The notes: generated by a model from the sequence alone, not told the origin. 64,000 bases of DNA from Pseudoruegeria sp. HB172150 (GCF_013184805.1 NZ_JAATNG010000008.1:1-64000), one strand, 5' to 3'; positions 17,018 through 25,957 are shown, counted from the first letter of the stretch. Numbers and translations: made by a program.

Positions 17018-17973
17018 CCGTCGCTTTGAAGATCACCGACCTCGCCAAGACCTTCTCTCTGGGCAAGCCATTGTTCCGGCCCGCGCTTCCGGGTGTGCGG
17101 GCGGTGCGACCGATGTCGTTTCAGGTGGAGGAAGGCGAGACGTTAGGAATCGTGGGCGAGTCCGGCTGTGGTAAGTCGACGCTCGCGCGGATGCTCGTCG
17201 GGCTGCTGGAACCGAGCGTAGGCAGCATCGAGATCGCCGGCAAGGCGCTGGACAATGCCGACCCGGCCGTTTTTGGCAAACAGATCCAGTACGTGTTTCA
17301 GGACCCGATCTCTTCTCTGAACCCGCGCAAAACCATCCGTCAGATCATGGAGACTCCACTGAAGCGCCTCTATGGCATGGACAAGGCGCAGCGACAGGAG
17401 CGCATCTCCGAAATCTTCGCCAGCGTTAACCTGCGCGAGGAATTCCTTGATCGCTACCCGCACGAATTTTCAGGCGGGCAGGCGCAACGGATCGGCATCG
17501 CCCGCGCGCTGGCCGCGGCGCCGCGGATCATCGTATTGGACGAGCCGGTCTCTGCTCTTGACGTGTCGGTGCAGGCGCAGGTGCTGAACCTGCTGGCCGA
17601 CCTGCGGACCGAGTTCAATCTGACCTACCTGTTCATCAGCCACGACCTTGCGGTGGTGGAGGCGGTCAGCGATCGCGTTGTCGTGTTGTATTTTGGGTCT
17701 GTCGTCGAGATCGGCCAAGCCGAACACATCTTTAACGCGCCGAAACATCCGTATACGAAACTACTCGCCGAAAGCGCGCCCGTGGTGGGTCGGCCGCTGA
17801 CGGCACCTGAACAGAAAGACAGCGAGCTACCCGATCCGCTCAATCCGCCGCCGGGATGCGCCTTTGCCGGGCGCTGCCCCCGTGCGACAGAACTTTGCCG
17901 GACCGATACGCCAGCATTGCGACAGATGGGGGAGGACCAGCTTGCCGCATGCCACCACCCGATTGAGGGCTGA
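17014..17973 (+). CDS. ABC transporter ATP-binding protein, DppF type
   Basis: A 319-residue ATPase. Walker [10 protein letters not shown] (about 46), Q-loop [15 protein letters not shown], signature [15 protein letters not shown], Walker B IIVLDEP and switch ISHDLAVVE are all intact, and the C-terminus has the oligopeptide/dipeptide-type Cys pattern ([15 protein letters not shown]). It pairs with the ATPase half of the preceding fusion protein to drive uptake. The start at 17014 overlaps the previous stop and has GAGGAGG upstream. The 3' end overlaps the likely start of the GntR regulator. Confidence 0.94.
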   Translation: MTVALKITDLAKTFSLGKPLFRPALPGVRAVRPMSFQVEEGETLGIVGESGCGKSTLARMLVGLLEPSVGSIEIAGKALDNADPAVFGKQIQYVFQDPISSLNPRKTIRQIMETPLKRLYGMDKAQRQERISEIFASVNLREEFLDRYPHEFSGGQAQRIGIARALAAAPRIIVLDEPVSALDVSVQAQVLNLLADLRTEFNLTYLFISHDLAVVEAVSDRVVVLYFGSVVEIGQAEHIFNAPKHPYTKLLAESAPVVGRPLTAPEQKDSELPDPLNPPPGCAFAGRCPRATELCRTDTPALRQMGEDQLAACHHPIEG

Positions 17974-18706
17974 AACACGGCTCAGCCGCCCCGTACAGGT
18001 AGCCGAGGCGATCAAGGAATGGGTTGTCGAGCACGGGATGCGCCCGGGTGACAGGCTGCCCGGCGAGGCTGAGCTGATCGAACGGTTCGGTATGGCCAAG
18101 GGCACGATCCGCGAAGCGATGCGCATTCTCGAGGCGCAGGGCCTGGTTAAGACGCGCACCGGCCCGGGCGGCGGTACCTTCGTGCACGAAGTCAGCCGGC
18201 AAAGGGCGAAGGCACTGCTCGGAAACTACTTTTACTTCAAGAACTTGACGATCGACGACATTTACCGTCTGCGCCGGGCTCTGGAGCCGGAGCTGGTGGC
18301 ATCGCTTGCCGGCAAGATGTCCGAGGATGTGCTGGCGCAGCTGGAAGCGACGATTGGAGAGTACTCCGAACCGTCGAAGTCGATCGAGGAAGAGCGCGAG
18401 CAGCATATCGCCTCGCTGCGGTTCCACGCGATCCTAGCGGAGCAATCGGACAACCCGCTGCTTAGCTTCATAATCGACTTCATGGTGAACTTGCTTTCGG
18501 ACCTAACCGTTTACCGACGCCTCTATTCGCCGCCGAACGTGGAACTCTGGGCCAAGGGTCGTGATTACCAGCAACGGCTGGTGACCGCGCTGCGTGAGGG
18601 CGAGCGTGGCGCGGCGCGGGCGATTATGAAGGCGCATATGGAAACCGCGTGGTCGCTGATGCTCGGCCAGGAGGCCGAGATGGAGCGGCGGTTCATCACC
18701 GAATAG
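17942..18706 (+). CDS. GntR-family regulator, FadR/FCD subfamily
   Basis: A 254-residue regulator with an N-terminal winged helix (RPVQVAEAIKEWVVEHGMRP, GDRLPGEAELIERFGMAKGT, then IREAMRILEAQGLVKTR) and a C-terminal all-helical FCD ligand domain with candidate metal-binding residues in HIASLRFHAILAEQSDN. TTG at 17942 is preferred because GGGGGAGG ends 6 bases upstream; it overlaps the ATPase gene by 32 bases. TTG at 17963 is an alternative. It ends the transporter operon and probably represses it and the divergent amidohydrolase pair through the TTATCATGATAA operator, releasing on binding the transported compound or a breakdown product. Confidence 0.85.
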   Translation: MPHATTRLRAETRLSRPVQVAEAIKEWVVEHGMRPGDRLPGEAELIERFGMAKGTIREAMRILEAQGLVKTRTGPGGGTFVHEVSRQRAKALLGNYFYFKNLTIDDIYRLRRALEPELVASLAGKMSEDVLAQLEATIGEYSEPSKSIEEEREQHIASLRFHAILAEQSDNPLLSFIIDFMVNLLSDLTVYRRLYSPPNVELWAKGRDYQQRLVTALREGERGAARAIMKAHMETAWSLMLGQEAEMERRFITE

Positions 18707-19287
18707 CCCAGCGGACGTGAAAGAACCAAATCGAGACGATTCGTGTAGGTTGGACAATTCGGTCGATTGTACGGGGCCAAATACCCCAGTTCAATTTGCA
18801 CTCTCACAAATTTCGCGGCCGGAATGCGCCAGCGGTCGTCTGATCGTTGATTAATGTCGGACGATTCGCCCCCGTAGCACTCGAAGTTACAGGTTTCCGC
18901 CGATCTGCTAAGGGGTGAGAACGTCGTTTTATCCGTTTGATTTCTTTTGCTGCACAAGCAAAGATCCGCATTTGGCTTTGCCGTAATGGTCGGCCAGAAG
19001 CGTGTGTCCGTGGGCTCTGAGCGGTCCGTGATGAGGGCGGAGAGTCAATTGTCAGAACCGCCGCGGCGGCGTGTACGGCAGCAACCATCTGCCGCAGGTC
19101 GGGCGGATAACCGCCCACTCAATTTACACAAACTTGACATAATCCGCCTAGGACCGCTTTTTGAGGTCATTCGGAACAAGTCGATTTTCCTTTGCGTGGC
19201 TGAACAAAGCGGCCGGCGGATGTGGGGACATTTGCCGTGATCGCGCCACAGGGGAAGGACGACGAAGGGACAGAAGGTACGTTGGGG
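18707..19287. other. Intergenic region without a supported gene
   Basis: About 580 bases between the GntR gene and the next exported protein. Open frames are short and carry no recognisable motifs. CTTGACATAATCC near 19133 resembles a -35 element, but no good -10 box follows at the usual distance. Composition is somewhat more AT-rich than the flanking genes. Confidence 0.5.
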
Positions 19288-20169
19288 ATGACGAGGCTAG
19301 GATTCCTGGGATCGTTGGCGATCGCTCTCTCGCTCGCGGTTTCAGCACCGGCAGAAGCTGGATCGGGCCAGGGGCTTTGCAGCCATAAGCTGACGAAAAT
19401 GATTCCGGGCCGCAAAAACGGCGCCACGGGCGGGAACTCGGTGGTTCAATCGGTAATGAACCTGAGCGGGCACGAGCGCGACAGCGTGCTTGAGCGTGAG
19501 TTGCTGGCCGGCAACATGCCGGGTTTCCTGCGCGATCTGGTGCCAGTTACGATCAACGGTGCGGTGAATGGCCATGCGCTGGAAATTACTATTTGCGTGA
19601 CGCCGGACTATCTGGCTGTCGGTGATGACAGCGACTTTGTTCGCGTGCCGCTGGGCATGGCGGCGGCCGCACGGGTTGCAGATCATCTCGGTTTCATCCT
19701 GCCGACCCCGCGCATGGTCGACCTGATCTACGATCAGGCGGAAGTTCAACTGCCGCCCGAGCCGATGGCGCCGGGTGCCGCAATGACGACGACCAGCTAT
19801 TTCATGCGCCACGACCGTACTGTCGACAACCAGGCGGGCCCCTACGGTCTGCATCCGGTGGCGCTGATCGCCGGGATCAAGAAGGATCTCGTGCTGTCCG
19901 AGCGGCTGCGCAAACAGCCGGGCCGCGTGGCCATCTATGGCTGGCACCGGTCGGGTGGTAACCCCATACAGCCGCTGAGCCTCGTGCATGGTGCAGAATA
20001 TGCCGATTACAGCCACGGTATCAGGCTGGTCAGCCGCATCGCCTTTATCAATGGCCGCCCGGTCGCGCTCGATAAGGTGATGCAGGACGAAGATATCGCC
20101 CGGATCGTCACAGGCGAGGAAGGACCGATGCGGAACGTGCGGAACCTGCTGGCGACGCTCTACCGCTGA
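19288..20169 (+). CDS. Conserved exported protein of unknown function
   Basis: A 293-residue exported protein: signal peptide MTRLGFLGSLAIALSLAVSA with cleavage after APAEA, then a soluble domain. Features that look conserved are MIPGRKNGATGGNSVV, RHDRTVDNQAGPYGLHPV, VAIYGWHRSGGNPIQPLSLV and the HGAEYADYSHGIRLV block near the C-terminus; the clustered His, Asp and Tyr residues could form a catalytic or metal site. I recognise no characterised family. The start at 19288 is chosen because it begins the signal peptide. It converges on a gene pair encoding an FGE/SUMF-like and a phosphodiester-glycosidase-like protein, and the three may act together outside the cytoplasm (inference). Confidence 0.75.
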   Translation: MTRLGFLGSLAIALSLAVSAPAEAGSGQGLCSHKLTKMIPGRKNGATGGNSVVQSVMNLSGHERDSVLERELLAGNMPGFLRDLVPVTINGAVNGHALEITICVTPDYLAVGDDSDFVRVPLGMAAAARVADHLGFILPTPRMVDLIYDQAEVQLPPEPMAPGAAMTTTSYFMRHDRTVDNQAGPYGLHPVALIAGIKKDLVLSERLRKQPGRVAIYGWHRSGGNPIQPLSLVHGAEYADYSHGIRLVSRIAFINGRPVALDKVMQDEDIARIVTGEEGPMRNVRNLLATLYR

Positions 20170-20196
20170 CGACTTATAGAATAAGACGAGGGACAG

Positions 20197-20236
20197 CATC
20201 GCCCGCGCGCCGAATGGCCGCGGGCGATGTGCTTTT
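20197..20236 (+). terminator. Terminator after the exported-protein gene
   Basis: CATCGCCCGCG (20197-20207) and CGCGGGCGATG (20219-20229) form a perfect 11-bp stem, followed by TGCTTTTC. It lies 28 bases after the stop of the rightward gene. Confidence 0.8.
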
Positions 20237-20239
20237 CGG

Positions 20240-20263
20240 GACAATGCTATGCATAGCGTTGTC
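20240..20263. repeat. Near-perfect 24-bp palindrome between convergent genes
   Basis: GACAATGCTATGCATAGC followed by GTTGTC is self-complementary over 12 bp per half apart from one T-G pair. It lies just after the terminator, downstream of both flanking genes, where an ordinary operator is not expected. GAAACGTTTC at 20311-20320 is a second, 10-bp palindrome in the same gap. Confidence 0.7.
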
Positions 20264-20376
20264 GCAGAATCCGATTCCGAGATGCGATGCGGCGGCGCCC
20301 TTCGTAGAACGAAACGTTTCCGTCGATTTGTCAAAGCAGTTTCTGACTCGCCACGGCAGTTCGGCAACCTGTTAGG

Positions 20377-21354
20377 TCATTTGACCGTCGAGCAGCAGCG
20401 GAAGCCGAGGTGGTAGTTATGGTGGCTGTGCGGCGCCATCACAGGGCCACCATGCCAGAACGGTGCGCGCCATCGGCACCAGTCCTCGTGTGCACGGTAG
20501 GAGTCCCAGATGAACCAACTGCCTTTCATCTCGGTTACGCCCAGCTGAGTGCTGCCCCTCGATGACATTTGCGACGGATTCATCGGCAGGTTCATGTGCT
20601 CGGCGGCATTGCCGTGCTGGTCGTAGACGCCTAGTCGGCTGACGCAGCCAGGGAAGGAGCCGCTGGGATAGGTGTTGGTGCCACAGGCCCGGAAGTCTCC
20701 GCCGTTGCAACCTGGGCTCTTTGTGCTGGCCTGCGCGCAGATCCCGGTACGGAAGTTCGGCCCGTAGGCCCAGCTTTTCGATCCGCCATAGCGGCCGTTA
20801 TGGATGCTGCGCATCGCGGCGACGGAACCGGCGCCGAAAGGATAGTCGGGTGGCTCCAGCGCTCCGGCACAGGCCCCCTCCCATTCATGCGCATCGCAAA
20901 GCCGCTTGCCCATGGCGGAACAGATCTGCGCCGCCTCAATGGCGCGGACCCATGTCACCGGGTAGGTACAGGGAATATTTGGAAACTCGAACATGTCGAT
21001 GCAGGCGGTGGCGTCCTCCGGCTGCTGCGTGCGTGGATCGTAAAGTGGCGCCATGTACTTGTTGCCGCAGATCTTCTCGAACCTGGGGTTGTTGTATGCT
21101 TCCAGACCGCCCGGCACGCGCGCCGCGCATTGCGCGGGCGATAGGGGATGACGCGTTACCGCAGGGTTGCCTTGGCCCATGATGCCGGAGCGGGCGAATA
21201 TCTCCTTGATGCGGCCGAGCTGGGCGCCGGTCACGCGGTGCACGCGGGCGATCTGCTGGAACATCGCCTCGTTGTTCTGCGCGAGCGACTGGGCCTCCGC
21301 CGCCACGGCAAAGGCGGCGAGCCCGACCGAAAGCGCGATTGCCCATATCCGCAT
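20377..21354 (-). CDS. Exported FGE/SUMF1-like (formylglycine-generating-enzyme-fold) protein
   Basis: A 325-residue protein with a signal peptide (about 1-21, ending AVAAEAQ) and an FGE-sulfatase/SUMF1-type domain (about 110-325): PVTWVRAIEAAQICSAMGKR, LCDAHEWEGAC, GVYDQHGNAAEHM, and the C-terminal CRWRAPFWH and LGFRCC. It has many cysteines, fitting an oxidised extracytoplasmic protein, and a His-rich stretch (MAPHSHHNYH). Members include formylglycine generators, EgtB-like enzymes and non-catalytic binding proteins; the role here is unknown. The stop of the glycosidase-like gene lies 4 bases before its start, so they form an operon. A sulfatase partner is not seen nearby. Confidence 0.82.
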   Translation of the reverse strand: MRIWAIALSVGLAAFAVAAEAQSLAQNNEAMFQQIARVHRVTGAQLGRIKEIFARSGIMGQGNPAVTRHPLSPAQCAARVPGGLEAYNNPRFEKICGNKYMAPLYDPRTQQPEDATACIDMFEFPNIPCTYPVTWVRAIEAAQICSAMGKRLCDAHEWEGACAGALEPPDYPFGAGSVAAMRSIHNGRYGGSKSWAYGPNFRTGICAQASTKSPGCNGGDFRACGTNTYPSGSFPGCVSRLGVYDQHGNAAEHMNLPMNPSQMSSRGSTQLGVTEMKGSWFIWDSYRAHEDWCRWRAPFWHGGPVMAPHSHHNYHLGFRCCSTVK

Positions 21355-21358
21355 GACT

Positions 21359-23062
21359 TTATTCCTTTCGCATCAGATAGAATACGTCCCGGTTGTCCGG
21401 ATAACCAACAAAGCGCGGGATGACGCCGGCACTGCCGCTCTTGTCCAGATAGTCCATGCCATTGGCGATGTGGTCGACCTGAATCTTCCCATCTTTCCAG
21501 GTGTAGAGGCCCAGATAGGTGTGTTCCTGCGCGTTCATGTCCAAAAGCATCGCGTAGTCGCAGCCATAGGCCATGAAGGTCCGCGTCATCGCCGAGGGCG
21601 TCGCCGTCGAGAAATAGGCATAGACAAGGTACTGGGTTTCGCCGTCCTTGATCATACAGGCCCCGGCGCGCAGCGTTCGCAGGTCGGCATTTGCCGAACC
21701 GGACCAGTTGCCGGCCATCCATTGAGTAACGTAGGGCCCAGGTTGGCCGTTCTCGACCAGTGGTGTGCCGTTCTGCCGCGCAAAGCGCAGATTGGGCATC
21801 ACCTCGTAATCCGACTCTTCCCAGGTCTTCATGTCGATGGAGCCGTCCTGTGCTACCGTGATGGTGGAAAGGCCCGGCCAAAGTTTGGAGAACACCACGC
21901 CATGTTCCAGCAGCCCGTAATGGCTGCCATAATTCACGCCGGCCAGCGGGCCTCCTCGGAACGCACCGTGCTGCCGCTTGAAGCCGCCGGTGAAGGTGGC
22001 GACCAGGCGATCGGTGTCATAAGAGGCAGCCATGCCCAGCGATACCAGCGGGTCGTCGGTACCGAAGCCATCGGGACCAGGCAGGCCGTACTTGCGCACA
22101 TAGTGCGGCGGCCGCGGTGACCAGTCGAGCCGTGGGTGTTCGGTGCCACGGGAGTAGGCGAGTTCGAACTTGGACAGATCGAAGGCGATCAGGTAGGCGA
22201 TCGCACTGCCCTCGACACCGTCGAGCCAGTTGGCGCCGGGCACGCTCATCACCTCATCGGAGACCGAGCGCGGCTGGATTGCGCTGACGAAGACACTCCG
22301 ATGATCCCTGACCGGATACCAGATGCCCGAGACCATACCGCCTTCCGCATCGTCTAGCTTGAATTCATGATAGGCCGCGACCAGCGGACGCTGACCATCG
22401 GGATATCGGACCAGCGCCGAGGGCGGACCGTCAGAGGCAGTGTTGCCGCCGCCTTCGCCAAGCGTACCATCAAGCGCGTACTTGTCCTTGTTCAGCGTCG
22501 CCTTGACAAAATCGACCAGCGCGTCGCCGCCCCAGATATGGTCGCGGAGGAACTGCGAGGTCGCTTCGAGGCTGGTGTAATTGCCGCGCGTCGGAACCCG
22601 AAGGTAGAGCCGGCTGTCGCAGATCGGCGAATAAGGCAGGTTTGCCTGCGATGCCGCGGTCAGCATTGTCGGCTCGCCCTCCCAGGGTTTGCAGCTATAG
22701 CTGCGGCGGCCCTCGGTGATCAGGATCTCGGGGCCGCTCGCGCCGTCTTCCAGAGAGATAGCGCGGGCGTCGGGCGCGGGGTTCTCCAGATGGAAATAGG
22801 TGCGCCGGTTGCCCTGGCCGACTCCCAGCAGGAACCAGCTGTTGATGTTGGGGTTCAGCGAGATCAGCTGAACATGCGTCGCGCCATCGGGTAGCACAGC
22901 GTTCTGCTCGTGCCGATACATCTGGAGGTCAATGATGTTCTTGGCAACCTCGGCATCGTAGGCAGCGCGCTGCTGGGCTAGCCGGTCCTCAATGGAAAGA
23001 GCGGAAGCAGCGGAAGCGGAAAGGGCGACACAGGCAAAAGCAACAAACAGACAGTTCTTCAA
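21359..23062 (-). CDS. Exported phosphodiester-glycosidase-like (NAGPA-type) protein
   Basis: A protein of about 567 residues with a signal peptide (KNCLFVAFACVALSASAASA). The C-terminal half resembles the phosphodiester glycosidase (NAGPA) domain: VATFTGGFKRQHGAF, LRTLRAGACMI, MTRTFMAYGCDYAMLLDMNA. In the family these surround the active site that removes sugar from a phosphodiester. TTG at 23062 is preferred because GAGGAG lies 8 bases upstream; ATG at 23080 has no ribosome site. It is the first gene of a pair with the FGE-like gene. The resemblance is remote, so activity is uncertain; exopolysaccharide or wall-polymer processing is one possibility. Confidence 0.65.
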   Translation of the reverse strand: MKNCLFVAFACVALSASAASALSIEDRLAQQRAAYDAEVAKNIIDLQMYRHEQNAVLPDGATHVQLISLNPNINSWFLLGVGQGNRRTYFHLENPAPDARAISLEDGASGPEILITEGRRSYSCKPWEGEPTMLTAASQANLPYSPICDSRLYLRVPTRGNYTSLEATSQFLRDHIWGGDALVDFVKATLNKDKYALDGTLGEGGGNTASDGPPSALVRYPDGQRPLVAAYHEFKLDDAEGGMVSGIWYPVRDHRSVFVSAIQPRSVSDEVMSVPGANWLDGVEGSAIAYLIAFDLSKFELAYSRGTEHPRLDWSPRPPHYVRKYGLPGPDGFGTDDPLVSLGMAASYDTDRLVATFTGGFKRQHGAFRGGPLAGVNYGSHYGLLEHGVVFSKLWPGLSTITVAQDGSIDMKTWEESDYEVMPNLRFARQNGTPLVENGQPGPYVTQWMAGNWSGSANADLRTLRAGACMIKDGETQYLVYAYFSTATPSAMTRTFMAYGCDYAMLLDMNAQEHTYLGLYTWKDGKIQVDHIANGMDYLDKSGSAGVIPRFVGYPDNRDVFYLMRKE

Positions 23063-23224
23063 ATCCAAGGCTCCTCGCATCCGGTGGGCCGGACTGCGCT
23101 AATGTGGGGCGGTATCACCGAAGTCATAGAAAACAATGAAGCATCCGTGAAGTCGGGAATGGCTGACCCAAGAAGTTGTTATCCTGCCCCGCGCGATTTC
23201 TGCCGCACCCACAGGCACATCTGA

Positions 23225-23668
23225 TCAGGCTGTGCGCTCAAAAAAGACGAACCGCTTGTCCAGCTGGAACTTGACGACATAGCCGATGGTTAGCCCGATC
23301 ACGGCGCCAAGTTCTCGCATCGCATCGGTGCTCCACACCTGATAGAAGGTGTACTCCATTCCCCAGAAGATCGCCGTGGTGACAAGTCCAGTCATGGTAT
23401 AGCGCGTAAAGCGCTCGCTGTGCGCGCGAGCGCCTTTCGACGTGTCGAAGAAGATCCAGCGCTTGTCCAACAGGTATTTCGTTACTAGCCCGGCGCCGGT
23501 TCCGACGGCGATGGCCAGCAGCACCGCCTGATCGTCAGGCGTGATACCGGGAACCAGCCTCCACCCGTCGGGCAAAACGGCCAACACCGCTCGCTGGGAC
23601 CCGAGATTGACGATAATGGAGATCACCGCGAAGGCAGAATAACGGAAAATCAGGGTACGAAGAGTCAC
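23225..23668 (-). CDS. GtrA-family membrane protein
   Basis: A 147-residue protein with four predicted transmembrane helices and the GtrA pattern: FRYSAFAVISIIVNLGSQ at the N-terminus, GLVTKYLLDKRWIFF in the middle and IGYVVKFQLDKRFVFF at the C-terminus. GtrA-like proteins are thought to flip undecaprenyl-phosphate-linked sugars during surface glycan modification. The start is GTG at 23668. It lies 15 bases after the membrane-bound winged-helix regulator and may be controlled by it; no glycosyltransferase is adjacent. Confidence 0.85.
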   Translation of the reverse strand: MTLRTLIFRYSAFAVISIIVNLGSQRAVLAVLPDGWRLVPGITPDDQAVLLAIAVGTGAGLVTKYLLDKRWIFFDTSKGARAHSERFTRYTMTGLVTTAIFWGMEYTFYQVWSTDAMRELGAVIGLTIGYVVKFQLDKRFVFFERTA

Positions 23669-23683
23669 GAGATCCCACGCCGG

Positions 23684-24400
23684 TCAGATCATCCGGATTA
23701 CATCTTTGTCGATCGACAGCATATAACCCTTCCGTGCGATGTTCTTCACCAATAGCTCGCTGACCATCTGATTGCCCAGCGAATCCCGAAGCCGCTTGAT
23801 TCTGGTCGCTCCCGAGGCCTCGTCGCAATCGGCCGCGTTCTTGCCCGAGATCATCGCCTCTATCTCTGCTCCGGACAGCACGTCCTCGTCCATCCGTGCC
23901 TCTGCCAGCACCGCCAGTGTCTCTATCGCCGCGCCGGTCAGCGAGAATTCAAGGTTGTTGTTCAGGTAAACCTTTCGTTCCTCCCGGCTGATGATCAGCG
24001 ACGAGACCTGAAGTCCGGAGCGTTCGATCTCGCCGATCCGCTTGTTCAACGCAATGATGGTCAGCAGAAACACCAGCGAGGCGATCATCAGCGCAGTGGC
24101 AAAAATCAGCAGCACGAAGATGATCATCCGGTAGCTGGCGAGAACCTCGGAAAATGTGCGTCCCGATTCAAGCAGCGCGGTCAAAAGCCCGGTTTCCACT
24201 TGCGAGTCGGGCGAGGTCTGCAATTCCAGGAACAGCTGGTCGACGCGGTCAACGAAGGCCGTCGCCGTCGGCAGGTTCAGGAACAGAAGTACGGATGTGA
24301 TCGCGAGGATCGCGACGATGGCGGTGACGCCAAACGCAACCACCCGACTGCTGGAGCGCCGGGTGGATGCAACGTCATGCCCATTTTCAATCAGGCTCAT
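23684..24400 (-). CDS. Membrane-anchored winged-helix transcriptional regulator
   Basis: A 238-residue protein with two transmembrane helices (about 20-43, VAFGVTAIVAILAITSVLLF; and about 91-118, MIIFVLLIFATALMIASLVF) enclosing a periplasmic loop of about 45 residues. The C-terminal 110 residues look like an OmpR-type winged helix: YLNNNLEFSLTGAAIETLAV, IKRLRDSLGNQMVSELLV and ARKGYML. This is a one-component, ToxR/CadC-like design with the DNA-binding domain at the C-terminus. It is followed by GtrA. The start at 24400 excludes a non-conserved extension. Target and signal are unknown. Confidence 0.68.
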   Translation of the reverse strand: MSLIENGHDVASTRRSSSRVVAFGVTAIVAILAITSVLLFLNLPTATAFVDRVDQLFLELQTSPDSQVETGLLTALLESGRTFSEVLASYRMIIFVLLIFATALMIASLVFLLTIIALNKRIGEIERSGLQVSSLIISREERKVYLNNNLEFSLTGAAIETLAVLAEARMDEDVLSGAEIEAMISGKNAADCDEASGATRIKRLRDSLGNQMVSELLVKNIARKGYMLSIDKDVIRMI

Positions 24401-24411
24401 AGCCGGAAATA

Positions 24412-24645
24412 CTAACCGCCGGGTGTGACCTTGACTATAGCCAAGAGTTGCATCCCTTGATCGGCCAGCGTGCTTTGCACGATCGGCGTCGCGGCGCCCA
24501 CAGAGCAGGCGTTGTCGGGTACCGACATCCGCTTCTGCACATATTCGGTGCCCTTCCTCGCCTTGTACTCGACGAGACAAGCCGCGGAGGCGTTTGTCGC
24601 GAACAGGCCCATGGCGAGGGCAAGTATGGTGACTGCGTGTTTCAT
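24412..24645 (-). CDS. Small exported protein of unknown function
   Basis: A 77-residue product with a clear signal peptide (MKHAVTILALAMGLFATNAS, then AA) and a mature part of about 55 residues containing two cysteines, which could form one disulfide. No family is recognised. It lies 11 bases upstream of the membrane-regulator gene on the same strand and may be the first gene of a three-gene unit with the regulator and GtrA. Confidence 0.6.
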   Translation of the reverse strand: MKHAVTILALAMGLFATNASAACLVEYKARKGTEYVQKRMSVPDNACSVGAATPIVQSTLADQGMQLLAIVKVTPGG

Positions 24646-24857
24646 ATGCCGGACATTGGACTGGGGGCCGGCGTTATTCAATATCCGCAGGGGTTTCCGG
24701 GGCGTGTTATCGGATATCAACCTGCCTGGCCCGGACCGTTATCGGATAGCGCGGGGGAGATATTGCTTAACTTCAGCGGATGCAGCGAATTGCGCGTTGT
24801 AAGGGTGCCCGGCCGTGAAGCCGGCGTCCGACAATATACAGAAAAAGGACTGTCCCA

Positions 24858-25193
24858 ATGACCAAACGCCTTATTGCGACCGTAGTCGCCGCCGCCGTGG
24901 CCATGAGTGCTTTCGCCGCCGCCCCGGCCCGCGCCCTCGACAGTGGCGAGCTTGGCCGCCTGCTTCTTGGCACCGGCGCCGTCATCGTCATCGGCAGCGC
25001 AATCGCAAACAACAACAAGAACCACAACAACCGGAACAAGGGGTTGGTGGTGAATCGGAACAAGCCCCACTACACGTACCGGCCCGCGCCCAACCGTGGC
25101 CGCAACGCTTTGGTCGTTCCGCAGCAGTGCCTGCGCGGTCACGGCAACAAGCTGTGGGTCGATCAGCACTGCCTGAACCGCTACCGCTACTGA
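24858..25193 (+). CDS. Small basic exported protein of unknown function
   Basis: A 111-residue protein with a signal peptide ([20 protein letters not shown], cleavage near ARA), a glycine-rich hydrophobic patch ([18 protein letters not shown]), an Asn/Lys-rich tract ([11 protein letters not shown]) and a C-terminal part with two cysteines ([17 protein letters not shown]). AAAGGA precedes the ATG. No function can be given; a periplasmic or surface location is likely. A perfect GC hairpin follows the stop. Confidence 0.68.
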   Translation: MTKRLIATVVAAAVAMSAFAAAPARALDSGELGRLLLGTGAVIVIGSAIANNNKNHNNRNKGLVVNRNKPHYTYRPAPNRGRNALVVPQQCLRGHGNKLWVDQHCLNRYRY

Positions 25194-25210
25194 TTTCTCA
25201 TTACGAGCAG

Positions 25211-25232
25211 TGGCCCGGGCAGCCCCGGGCCA
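25211..25232 (+). terminator. Hairpin after the small exported-protein gene
   Basis: TGGCCCGGG (25211-25219) and CCCGGGCCA (25224-25232) form a perfect 9-bp stem with a 4-base loop, 18 bases after the stop. No T-run follows, so termination is likely but not certain. Confidence 0.55.
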
Positions 25233-25318
25233 TCACGGGAGGGCGGGCGCCATTGCGGGGGTGTCCGCCCTTTCCTTTTGGCTTGTCTCGACCGGTGTCA
25301 TGCGTTTGTCTGCCGCCC

Positions 25319-25955
25319 ATGCCCCGAGCCGTTCCCGATTTTCTGTATGAAGAAGCCGCTTTCGCCCGCGGCGCGCTCTGGATCATCGGAATCGATGAGG
25401 TCGGCCGCGGGCCGCTGGCTGGTCCAGTAACCGCCGCGGCGGTCAGACTGGATCCCGATGCGCTTCCCACCGGACTGAGCGACTCGAAGCAGCTATCGGC
25501 GAAGACGCGCGAACGGCTGACTGACGAGATTCATGTTTCGGCCGAGGTCTGCATTGCCCACGCAAGCGTCGAGGAAATCGATGAACTCAATATCTTCCAC
25601 GCCGCCCATCTGGCGATGTGCCGGGCGGCATCGGGCCTGTCCCGCGTGCCCGAGCATGCGTTGGTCGACGGCAACTTCATCCCCGCCGAACTGACCTGTT
25701 CCGCCGAGGCGATCATCAAGGGCGACTGTAAATCGCTGTCGATTTCGGCGGCTTCGATCGTGGCCAAAACGTGCCGCGACAAACTCATGGTGGACTTGGC
25801 GCAACAATACCCCGGATACGGCTGGGAAACCAACGCAGGCTACGGGACCAAGGCGCATCTCGCGGCGCTCCGAGATCTGGGGATAACCCCACACCATAGA
25901 AAAAGCTTCGCGCCTGTACACAATATCTTGTATCAAGATATTTCTGTAACCGACT

Positions 25956-25957
<2 letters not shown>
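25319..25957 (+). CDS. rnhB: Ribonuclease HII
   Basis: A 212-residue RNase HII that cleaves the RNA strand of RNA-DNA hybrids and removes misincorporated ribonucleotides. [14 protein letters not shown] (about 24-37) holds the first two acidic metal ligands; LVDGN and [19 protein letters not shown] carry further conserved residues. The length is normal. ATG at 25319 starts the family's usual N-terminus. It precedes ccrM, an order seen in Rhodobacterales. Confidence 0.95.
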
